Shown: positions 8,390 to 15,624 of the stretch, piece after piece | Layout of the letters: each line of letters opens with the position of its first letter | How positions within the stretch are numbered: position 1 is the first letter of the stretch | Source: Aureliella helgolandensis | GTDB taxonomy: Bacteria > Planctomycetota > Planctomycetia > Pirellulales > Pirellulaceae | DNA: 64,000 nt | NCBI RefSeq assembly: GCF_007752135.1 | Contig: NZ_CP036298.1 | Span: 62,001 to 126,000 of the forward strand | Direction of reading: 5' to 3' | Translations under genes and position numbers: made by a program | Notes under the pieces: generated by a model | Seen by the model: only the letters and a program-made list of their open reading frames with translations | What the model was told of the DNA's origin: nothing | Database searches by the model: none

Positions 8390-10063
8390 CTACTCGCCTT
8401 GTTCATAGAACACGCTCATGCTCCGCACGCGTCGGATGGTGGAGAGGAGTGCTAGATTGATAAGCCCCAGACCGGAGATGAAGATGGCAATGAAGTCGAG
8501 TTTGACGACATCATCCAAGGGGACGAAGAATTCCAGCATCAAGAATCCACAGATGCAAACCGCAGTAGTGAACATTACAAATCGCTTGCGGTAGAACAGA
8601 CTGCTAGCCACGATCAGCATCGGATAGCCAATCAACAGCATCGAACGCGGGGAGGCGGCGAAAGTGACGAGCGTGGTGTAGATCGTCACATCGATGGTGA
8701 CCCAGGTCAGGCAGGCTAGGTCGCGCCACCGCGCGCGAACGACCCAGTACTGAATAATGAAGGACGTGGCTAACCAAATACACAGCAGTAAAATTCTGGC
8801 TTGAAATTGCGGTGAGGGCTCCCCCCGCCACCAATGTGAGATTGCAACGATGGCGGTGGTTCCACCAATTCCACAGGCATGCACGACCAAGAGTGGCTCG
8901 CGACGCCACCAGCTTTCGATGCGCCCCAGGAGGCTTGGCTGCGGACAATCAATGGGCTGACCCTGGAGCACCTTTTGCAGTTCACTTGCCAATTCGCTTG
9001 CCGTCGCATAGCGATGGGCCGGATCTTTCTCCAGCGTTTTTAGGCAGATATGGTCGAGCTCGGTAGTGACGCGTCGATTCAGTTTTGAGGGCTTGGGAGG
9101 ATCGCGGTCCAAGACTTGAATCAGGACATCAAAGGGCGTTGGACCGCTGAACGGTGGCTGGCCCGCGCACAGGCAGTACAGGATGGCTCCCAGCGAATAC
9201 ACGTCAGAGGCCTCCGTGGTTTGCGAGGCCCGCCCCGAGGCGTGCTCGGGGGCGATGTAGGCGGGAGTCCCCAGGATTTGACCCGTTGTCGTCAGCGCGC
9301 TGTCGCGATGGGCAAACTTAGCCAAGCCAAAGTCGATGAGGATCGGTTGCCCTGACGCATCAATGAGTACATTGGCGGGTTTGATGTCCCGGTGGTAGAC
9401 CCCAGCTCGGTGCGCGAAGTCCACCGCGGAACAAAGCTTGTGGACAATGCGCGCCGCTTCCATAGGAGCCATCGGGCCTTCCAGCACCAAATCGCTGAGG
9501 CTCTGTCCGTCAATGTACGCCATGGTGTAGAACACCAATCCACCCAACATGCCGACTTCATAGATCGGCACGATTCCGGGATGGTTGAGAGTCGCCGCAG
9601 CCTCTGCCTCGCTACGAAATCGCTGAATCTCCGCATCGCTGGCAAGCTCTCCAGAGCGAATTAATTTGAGCGCGACGATTCGTCCCAGCTGACGATGTCG
9701 AGCTCGATAAACGACTCCCATGCCACCGCGGTCGATCTCTTCTAGGATGTCGTAATCGCCAAATACCTTGGGTGGCTCGGAGCGGAGTGTGCGTGGGAGT
9801 TCCCTGGAGGTCACTTCTGCGGAAGAATGGGACGTGTCTGCGACCGAAGGGCTTTCAGTCTCGGGATGTAGCGTGCTGTCGGCGCCCCGTCGGGCGGCCT
9901 GCGAGGTTTCCAGAAACTCGTCGTGGAATTGAAAAAACTCCGTCAATTCCTGGGCAAATTGAGGGTAAGCCGCGACGACCGCATCGGTGTGGACAGGCTG
10001 ACCTTGCTCGCTCGCCGTCATGACTTCAGCAATGATCTGTTCGATCGATTTGGGTGCGTTCAT
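8390..10063 (-). CDS. Membrane-anchored serine/threonine protein kinase
   Basis: 557 residues from ATG 10063; a longer frame begins with TTG and is less likely. Residues 1-60 form the helical N-terminal segment common in planctomycete kinases (SIEQIIAEVM, then AAYPQFAQELTEFF). The Hanks-type kinase domain starts at about 103: glycine loop IDRGGMGVVYRA, catalytic Lys133 in ALKLI, the YHRDIKPANVLID catalytic loop, DFG as LIDFGLAK and the APE region as TPAYIAPEHASG. A second half of about 150 residues carries several hydrophobic helices (IGGTTAIVAI, ILLLCIWLATSFIIQY, VTIYTTLVTFAA, LLIGYPMLIVASS, FIAIFISGLGLINLALL) and replaces the usual WD40 or TPR sensor. The kinase therefore faces the cytoplasm with a membrane sensor tail. 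It is convergent with the TatD-like gene. Confidence 0.9.
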   Translation of the reverse strand: MNAPKSIEQIIAEVMTASEQGQPVHTDAVVAAYPQFAQELTEFFQFHDEFLETSQAARRGADSTLHPETESPSVADTSHSSAEVTSRELPRTLRSEPPKVFGDYDILEEIDRGGMGVVYRARHRQLGRIVALKLIRSGELASDAEIQRFRSEAEAAATLNHPGIVPIYEVGMLGGLVFYTMAYIDGQSLSDLVLEGPMAPMEAARIVHKLCSAVDFAHRAGVYHRDIKPANVLIDASGQPILIDFGLAKFAHRDSALTTTGQILGTPAYIAPEHASGRASQTTEASDVYSLGAILYCLCAGQPPFSGPTPFDVLIQVLDRDPPKPSKLNRRVTTELDHICLKTLEKDPAHRYATASELASELQKVLQGQPIDCPQPSLLGRIESWWRREPLLVVHACGIGGTTAIVAISHWWRGEPSPQFQARILLLCIWLATSFIIQYWVVRARWRDLACLTWVTIDVTIYTTLVTFAASPRSMLLIGYPMLIVASSLFYRKRFVMFTTAVCICGFLMLEFFVPLDDVVKLDFIAIFISGLGLINLALLSTIRRVRSMSVFYEQGE

Positions 10064-10219
10064 GGAGGCTATTGTACCACCAGACTTGTCCACACGATGC
10101 AAACACGCGTCGGGAAAAGATGTCCGGCAACACAGCCGGAGCCGCTCCAGCGTGGGCTGGGCACTTTTCGGGGCGGCGCCCCTTGCGGGACAAGTCGAAT
10201 TTCAAGCATTGCTCAAGGA

Positions 10220-11128
10220 CTAGCCTGTAGGACGATGCAAGCCAGTAGGACGATACAGGTTAGGATTGTCACGATCCAAGTGCCACTTGTCTCCCCGGAG
10301 CTTCCCGCGAGACGGTACTTCAGCAGGCGTGTATCCAGAAGTCGGGGTGCAGGTCGCTTCGCCGAAATAGATGCGACCGTTCAGGTTGTAGAGGTCGACA
10401 CGCAGGAAGTCGAAACCACGCGATAACTCTTCTGCCACCCGAAACATGTCTTGGTAATTCGCCGGTTTTACATATTTGGCATGCTGCTCGGAGGTAAAGT
10501 CTCCATCTTGAAAATTCCAATGGCGGTCGAAATGCGCGTAAGTCTCGTGGCGTGGCGCAGTGAGCGTGATCAGGAAGTCAAAGCCACTCGGTCCGTGGTA
10601 GGAGTAGAAAGAGTAATCCACCGGGGAATCATGCTCGTCGTCCAACAGCTCTTCGATCACAATTCTTGGGCGTATGAGCCGGTAATGGTATTCGTGCGAA
10701 CGCAGGCCGTAAGTGCGATGCATGAGTTGGTTGAAGTACTGTACGGTCGATGCAATATCGAGCTGCGATTTGTCCCACACCACTTGGTGCCATTTGGAAC
10801 CGTGGTTGGCTTTAATGATAAATCGATCGGGCAGATCTCGAAAATGTTCGGGGGTGAGCTGATCGTACACGCCCAGCAAGGGGACGAGGTACCGCTCACC
10901 GACTCGCTCCGCCACATACTCTCGGACAGCGTACTTGTCGGCTAGGCGAGCGTAGGTGGAGTGATTGCCATACAGCTTGCGAAATTGAACTTTCTCAGGG
11001 AAGGTCTGCGGCTCGGTGAAATTCCCCGACTTGCCAATTTTGCGGCGAAACCGCCGCTGCATGCACCAGCGTCTCCAATGGAATTGAAGACGACTTTCGG
11101 TGGGATGGGCGGAAATGTCTGTAGTCAT
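10220..11128 (-). CDS. TupA-like ATP-grasp protein
   Basis: 302 residues from ATG 11128 (a TTG upstream could extend it by 11 codons). The sequence follows the TupA-like ATP-grasp family: TFPEKVQFRKLYGNH, LADKYAVREYVAERVG (about 60-80), the lysine-containing FIIKANHGSKWHQVVWDK, the repeated acidic VIEELLDDEHDSPVDY, and the metal-binding end FLRVDLYNLNGRIYFGEATC. These proteins are found with glycosyltransferases in teichuronopeptide, capsule or exopolysaccharide loci and are predicted to ligate amino acids or similar groups to a polymer. The neighbouring gene on the same strand is a GT2 glycosyltransferase, which fits a surface-polymer role. The substrate cannot be read from the sequence. Confidence 0.82.
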   Translation of the reverse strand: MTTDISAHPTESRLQFHWRRWCMQRRFRRKIGKSGNFTEPQTFPEKVQFRKLYGNHSTYARLADKYAVREYVAERVGERYLVPLLGVYDQLTPEHFRDLPDRFIIKANHGSKWHQVVWDKSQLDIASTVQYFNQLMHRTYGLRSHEYHYRLIRPRIVIEELLDDEHDSPVDYSFYSYHGPSGFDFLITLTAPRHETYAHFDRHWNFQDGDFTSEQHAKYVKPANYQDMFRVAEELSRGFDFLRVDLYNLNGRIYFGEATCTPTSGYTPAEVPSRGKLRGDKWHLDRDNPNLYRPTGLHRPTG

Positions 11129-11242
11129 GGGACTCTGTCTGAGAGGTGCGGGATCGCTCAAATCTTGCTCTCGTGCGAATGGGAAGTCTTGGATTGGGAA
11201 GCCTTGGATTGGGTACCGTCACACTGCCTACAGCACGATTCT

Positions 11243-12076
11243 CTAGGGACTCAGGGAGGGTGTTGCCAATCGACCAGACGCTTGCTCCTGCGGTGCCTCG
11301 GCGAAAAGCCCCAGAGGCGTAAAGATCGGTCGGTACTGCGCCTCCGCTAGCAAGCGATTGTTGCGTTCCAAATCCTGGATGTTCAAGTTCTTTTCATGCT
11401 CCAAGTGGTAGACCATGGCAGAGAACAGAGCGTCATGCCTTCGCACCCCACTGCGCATCAGGCGGAGCGCGAACTCGGAATCCTGCCGCCAGAATCCGAG
11501 GAATTGTTCATTCCAGCCGTTGATCTGAACCACATTCTCGCGGAACACGCCTAAATTGCAGGATCGAATGCCTTCGGACGATTTATTCTCCATCGCAATG
11601 CCAGCGACGTGCAGCAACCAGTGAGGTTTGGTCAGTCCGTTGGTCGCACACAGCCACAGTTTTCGGAGGAAGCTTTCCTGACCGGTGAAATTGTCCATGG
11701 CCTGGTAACGAACCCAAGCTCGCTTGCCTTGGACGAACCAATCGGGCCGCGCCAGCCGTACATGGTCGGCGACGAAATGCGGAGAAGCAACGCAATCTCC
11801 GTCGGTGTAGATCAGGTAGTCTCCCGTCGTTTGTCGGGTGGCTAGGTTGCGCAGGTGCGATAAGCGAGGGCCTCCCTGATGCTCTTGCCAGGCATGCAGG
11901 ATCGGGAACGGGGCGCGTTCGGTGAACCCGGCGATGACCGATTCGGTGGCGTCGGTTGATCCATCGTCGGCAACGATCAATTCGTCAGGGGCACGCGTTT
12001 GGTGTAAATAGCTAGCCAGCACTTTCTGCAAGTAGCTGGGCCGGTTGAACGTGGTGACAATGACCGAGACTCTCAT
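11243..12076 (-). CDS. Family 2 glycosyltransferase
   Basis: 277 residues from ATG 12076. The GT-A fold is plain: MRVSVIVTTFNRPSYLQKVL at the N-terminus, DELIVADDGSTDATE, then YTDGDCVAS as the DxD-type nucleotide-sugar/metal site at about 90-100. The C-terminal part has the galactosyltransferase-C-like NGWNEQFLGFWRQDSEFALR with the acidic catalytic region. No membrane segment, so a cytoplasmic or peripherally bound enzyme. Encoded upstream of the TupA-like gene with a gap of about 110 bases, so likely co-transcribed. Donor and acceptor are unknown; a role in polysaccharide or glycoconjugate synthesis is inferred from both neighbours. Confidence 0.87.
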   Translation of the reverse strand: MRVSVIVTTFNRPSYLQKVLASYLHQTRAPDELIVADDGSTDATESVIAGFTERAPFPILHAWQEHQGGPRLSHLRNLATRQTTGDYLIYTDGDCVASPHFVADHVRLARPDWFVQGKRAWVRYQAMDNFTGQESFLRKLWLCATNGLTKPHWLLHVAGIAMENKSSEGIRSCNLGVFRENVVQINGWNEQFLGFWRQDSEFALRLMRSGVRRHDALFSAMVYHLEHEKNLNIQDLERNNRLLAEAQYRPIFTPLGLFAEAPQEQASGRLATPSLSP

Positions 12077-12449
12077 GATGCCCAAGACTCGCTTCGCTGG
12101 TGATCGAGTGTGGACGAATGCCGTACACCCAGAGCGAAACTAAATATCAGCCTGCCGAGTTAATGGCAAGCCGAAACGGTGCCTCTGCGGCATCCCGCAA
12201 GCACTTCGCGTTGGGTACCCAGGCTCCTCAAACACAATTCAGGGTAGGAGAAATCAGAACGTCTTGCCGACCGACAGAAGTCAGCCATTTCCATGCAGCT
12301 TGCCTGCACCCCCAAAACCGTAGAATGGGCCCCCGGCCCGTTTCCCCCAATCACCATCATCGCAATGCCATCACTACTAGTCCACTAGCCCCGCGCACAA
12401 CCTTGCTCGCACGGGTGGTCTACGCTAGACCAAGCCGTTGCCAGAGCCG
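12077..12449. other. Intergenic region, no gene seen
   Basis: 373 bases between the halogenase-like gene and the GT2 gene, both on the minus strand. Short frames here have no start signals or recognisable products. It may hold the promoter of the GT2-TupA pair. Confidence 0.4.
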
Positions 12450-13700
12450 CTATTGCATGGGGCTGGCTTGCTGCGCCTCTTCAATGGCAGGGTCCATCTG
12501 GTCAAAGATTTTCTCAGCTCCATCGTAGAAAATGCGGCCAATCAGCAAGTCGGTCAAGTTGCCGCCAAACTGTGGATTGTCGCGAATAAAACCACCAAAG
12601 CTAAACTCCTTGGTGTAGAAAGCTTCGACTAGTTTTTTGATGAGCTGCGAACCTGATTTGAAGTTCTCGCACCAATTCCCCAGCTGTTGCGCGGAGAGAT
12701 CGTTCTTGCGGAAGCCTTCAATGACAGCGTCGGCGGCTCTTTCGCCCATTACCAAGGCGAAATACACTCCCGAGGAGTAGAGGGGGTCGATGAAGCCGAA
12801 TGCGTCTCCAATCAACACCCAGCCTTGCCCGGAGTGCTGGCGGGTCGAGTAAGAGTACTCCTTGGCTACATGGATTTTGCTGACTCGCTCGGCATCCTCT
12901 AGACGACTCGCTAGCCCCGGGCAACGCGAGAGTTCTAGGTTGTAACGAGCTTCGCTATCCAGGCCGGTCTTGACCATGTAATCACTGTCACCCACGCAGC
13001 CGATGCTCGTCACATCATCGCTCAAGGGGATGAACCAGAACCAGCTATCCTTCTCCAAAGTGTGCATGACGATGGTGGCCCCTGCATTGTCGCCGTCGTC
13101 TCGCTTCGCGTTCTTGTAATAGGCCCAAATGGCAGCTTTCTGGAGGTTGGGCATGTCCTCGCGAAGGCTCAGCTTGTTGGCAATCAAGGCTTGCAGCCCC
13201 GAGCCATCCATGATGACCCGAGCGTCGATCTCGAGTGTCTGTCCCTCGGTGGTTCGAACCTTGACGCCTCGGGCGGCTTGATTTTCATCCAACAGAACAT
13301 CCAGGACGCGGGTGCGGTCGTGGCATTCTGCTCCCAGCTCCCCTGCCCTTTCGAAGAGCATTCGGTCAAATTCGGCTCGCTCTACCTGCCAGGTCGTACT
13401 CGATTCGCGGGGATCATGTTGGGTGAAATAGAAGGGAGCGGATTCCTTGCCTGACGCTCCCACAAACTGCACGCTCTTCTTCCGCGTAAATTTGCTAGCG
13501 TTCATGCGGTCGATCATGCCCAATCGCTGCAGCGGCCAGTAGCATTCGGGCATCAACGATTCTCCAATGTGGAATCGAGGCACGCTTTCGCGCTCCAGCA
13601 AGAGGGTCGAAAGGCCGGATTCCGCCACGAGACCAGCTGCCATGCAGCCTGCTGGGCCACCACCAATGACGATCACATCGTAGCTGTTTTTCATAGTCAT
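12450..13700 (-). CDS. FAD-dependent halogenase-like oxidoreductase
   Basis: 416 residues from ATG 13700; ATG 13694 is an equally good start. The Rossmann FAD-binding motif is DVIVIGGGPAGCMAAGLVAE (about 7-26). The flavin-dependent halogenase signature WxWxIP is present exactly as WFWFIPL in the middle. The second FAD motif is GWVLIGDAFGFIDPLYSSGV. An RKKSVQFVG segment lies where related enzymes carry the substrate-side loop. The family uses reduced FAD, O2 and chloride or bromide to halogenate an aromatic or activated carbon, but some relatives are geranylgeranyl-reductase-like or monooxygenases, so activity is not certain. It stands alone on the minus strand downstream of a cytochrome operon and upstream of the GT2-TupA pair; no flavin reductase or polyketide/peptide synthase is adjacent. 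Confidence 0.8.
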   Translation of the reverse strand: MTMKNSYDVIVIGGGPAGCMAAGLVAESGLSTLLLERESVPRFHIGESLMPECYWPLQRLGMIDRMNASKFTRKKSVQFVGASGKESAPFYFTQHDPRESSTTWQVERAEFDRMLFERAGELGAECHDRTRVLDVLLDENQAARGVKVRTTEGQTLEIDARVIMDGSGLQALIANKLSLREDMPNLQKAAIWAYYKNAKRDDGDNAGATIVMHTLEKDSWFWFIPLSDDVTSIGCVGDSDYMVKTGLDSEARYNLELSRCPGLASRLEDAERVSKIHVAKEYSYSTRQHSGQGWVLIGDAFGFIDPLYSSGVYFALVMGERAADAVIEGFRKNDLSAQQLGNWCENFKSGSQLIKKLVEAFYTKEFSFGGFIRDNPQFGGNLTDLLIGRIFYDGAEKIFDQMDPAIEEAQQASPMQ

Positions 13701-14137
13701 CAGACCACTTTCGAGTACTAGGGCGGGATGTTGAGGAGAGGGGGCAGTGCGCGCCACGTCATTAGGGGCAGCCGGGCTATGACGCTCGCCTCAGGCCATT
13801 ATAGCTCGCGCGGCAAGCCTCCGCAGACGTAGCGGGCGGTGAGGCCGAGCGACGGCAAGCGTCCTTTCTCGATTGCTAACATCGTCGGAAATCGAACGCG
13901 CGAGCGGGGCACATGTTCTTAGGCCATGGTTACCGTCGGGAGGCGATTCTTGCGAATGTCCCGCGCGTTGCGACGGCAGCTCTTCTCGCTCGCATGGCCT
14001 ACGCCCCTCCCTCCCGCGGGCGGGATGGCGTCACCGATTCAAGCGTTGTAGGTGCTGTAGGCACCGCAACGGGCATGGCTGCAACGACCGGTGGTGCACG
14101 CCAGCAACACCGATCCCCAAGCCTACCCAGCGGGTTC
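13701..14137. other. Intergenic region, no gene seen
   Basis: 437 bases between the end of the cco operon and the halogenase-like gene. Long plus-strand frames cross it but continue antisense into the cytochrome gene and show arginine-rich shadow composition. No repeat or RNA gene was recognised. Confidence 0.4.
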
Positions 14138-15463
14138 CTACTCAGCGGTTGCCGGCTCCGCGGCCGGAGTTTTTGCAGCTGGAGTTTCTACAGCTGGGGT
14201 GGTTGGTGCGTCTGGAGTGTCGCTGGCGGTTCGCATCGAACGCACGTAGTTGACTAGGTCCCAGATATCGTCCTCGGGAACTGCGGCTGCTGGCATGGGA
14301 GTGCCTGCGATACCACCCGCGATCCGGCGGTAAATGTCCTCGGGAGCGCTGCCACCTCGAAACAGTCCTTGACGAAAATCTCTCGGCAGAATCTTTCGCG
14401 GAGGCAAGACGCCTCGAGCGATGAATGGGACGAGTGAATCGTAGTCGGTGGGGTCGAGTCCGAGCTTGGTAGTCCAATCCTTGGCCCAGTCGTCGTAGTC
14501 CTGAGTTTGTCCGTCTCCGTAGCCCAGCTTGCCATGACACTTCGCACAAGCCGCCTTTTCGGATGCAAACAGCTCTCGCCCACGGTCGATCGACGCTTGC
14601 AGCTCGGGTGCATTTCCCGCTGCGATGGCTTGTTCCAATTCCTCGATGGTGGCCGGTACGGGAGTCCCTTCAGGCGGATCCGTGACTTCCACGATACGGT
14701 CGGGCGCTTCGAGCCAGCTATCTCCGATTTCCATGGCTAGTTCAACGATCAATTCCTTTTGCTCTTCGAAATTTTCGGCTTGAGGGTTGTAGAGGGTGTC
14801 GCCATCTTCAAAAGCGACTTCCTCGCCGGCAACCATCATGACGTAGCGTTCGAGTTCGCCCCGCCAAGAGAGATAGATGACGTAGTCCACCAAGGCGTCG
14901 ACCTGCTTTTCAATCTCTGCATCGGATTCCTCCTTGGCATCGGCCAGTTCGCGGTATGGCTTCATGCTCGTGCCATCGACGCCGTGGGCGATTACTTTGG
15001 CGAGGTCCTCGCGTGTCGGCTTGCCATTCAAGTCGGTGCTCTTGAATTTGAATTTACCGAGACGATAGTCGCGGGGGTAGGGATCGAGCAGAGCGGCGGT
15101 CGTGCCTCGTCCATTGCCAACCAGGCCATGACATGTCATGCAATAGGCGCGGTACAGTCCACCCCCCTGGTCCGTCACTGGGCCGGCAGCCAGTTGCAGC
15201 TTTTCCAGACTCAGCAAACCAGCGAAATCGCTGTCCTCTTCGGTCAAGAAATCTGGCACACGCGGCTGGTCGGGCGTTCCAAACATGTCGGTTAAAGCGA
15301 CTTGGGTTTCATCCAAGGCTTGTTGCATCGGATACCCTATCTCGAGTTCCAGGCCATGCGAATAGACCCGGTTGGGTTCGAATTCGGGAATCGTTTCCTG
15401 GCGACAGCCGAGGGACACCAGGGTAAGCAAGCAGAGAGTAGAAAGGTATATTGCGTGTTTCAT
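14138..15463 (-). CDS. Di-haem cytochrome c lipoprotein
   Basis: 441 residues from ATG 15463, which overlaps the ccoS stop (ATGA). The signal ends in a lipobox LVSLGC with Cys20, so the protein is membrane-tethered outside the inner membrane. Two class I cytochrome c modules: CMTCH at 108-112 with HGVDGTSMKPY supplying a Met ligand near 167, and CAKCH at 306-310 with GTPMPAAAVPEDDIWDLVNY supplying the second Met. An acidic spacer separates them and the last 30 residues are an Ala/Pro/Thr-rich tail. As the last gene of the cco operon it is a good candidate for electron delivery to the cbb3 oxidase, complementing the single-haem CcoP. That role is inferred from position. Confidence 0.85.
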   Translation of the reverse strand: MKHAIYLSTLCLLTLVSLGCRQETIPEFEPNRVYSHGLELEIGYPMQQALDETQVALTDMFGTPDQPRVPDFLTEEDSDFAGLLSLEKLQLAAGPVTDQGGGLYRAYCMTCHGLVGNGRGTTAALLDPYPRDYRLGKFKFKSTDLNGKPTREDLAKVIAHGVDGTSMKPYRELADAKEESDAEIEKQVDALVDYVIYLSWRGELERYVMMVAGEEVAFEDGDTLYNPQAENFEEQKELIVELAMEIGDSWLEAPDRIVEVTDPPEGTPVPATIEELEQAIAAGNAPELQASIDRGRELFASEKAACAKCHGKLGYGDGQTQDYDDWAKDWTTKLGLDPTDYDSLVPFIARGVLPPRKILPRDFRQGLFRGGSAPEDIYRRIAGGIAGTPMPAAAVPEDDIWDLVNYVRSMRTASDTPDAPTTPAVETPAAKTPAAEPATAE

Positions 15464-15624
15464 GGCTTGGAGGATGGGGTTTGAGGTTTGTCTTCTAAGA
15501 GTATGCGGACCGGCGGTGTTTCTAAGTCATCGTATTGGCCGCCACGAATGCAGTAAATGCAAGCAAACAATCCCCCCGCTCCCAGTAAGAGGGCGAGGGG
15601 TAAAGCAATGTAGATCACACTCAT
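15460..15624 (-). CDS. ccoS: CcoS-type cbb3 oxidase assembly protein
   Basis: A 54-residue gene from ATG 15624 to TGA 15460-15462: MSVIYIALPLALLLGAGGLF, then ACIYCIRGGQYDDLETPPVR and a short polar tail. One membrane helix followed by the GQYDDLETPP element is the CcoS hallmark. CcoS is needed for cofactor insertion into cbb3 oxidase. Its start overlaps the ccoI stop by four bases (ATGA) and its stop overlaps the start of the di-haem cytochrome in the same way, indicating tight translational coupling. Confidence 0.9.
   Translation of the reverse strand: MSVIYIALPLALLLGAGGLFACIYCIRGGQYDDLETPPVRILLEDKPQTPSSKP

Noticed and set aside
13873-14253. 126- and 114-codon plus-strand frames
   Set aside because: They run antisense into the di-haem cytochrome gene and show Arg/Pro-rich shadow composition.
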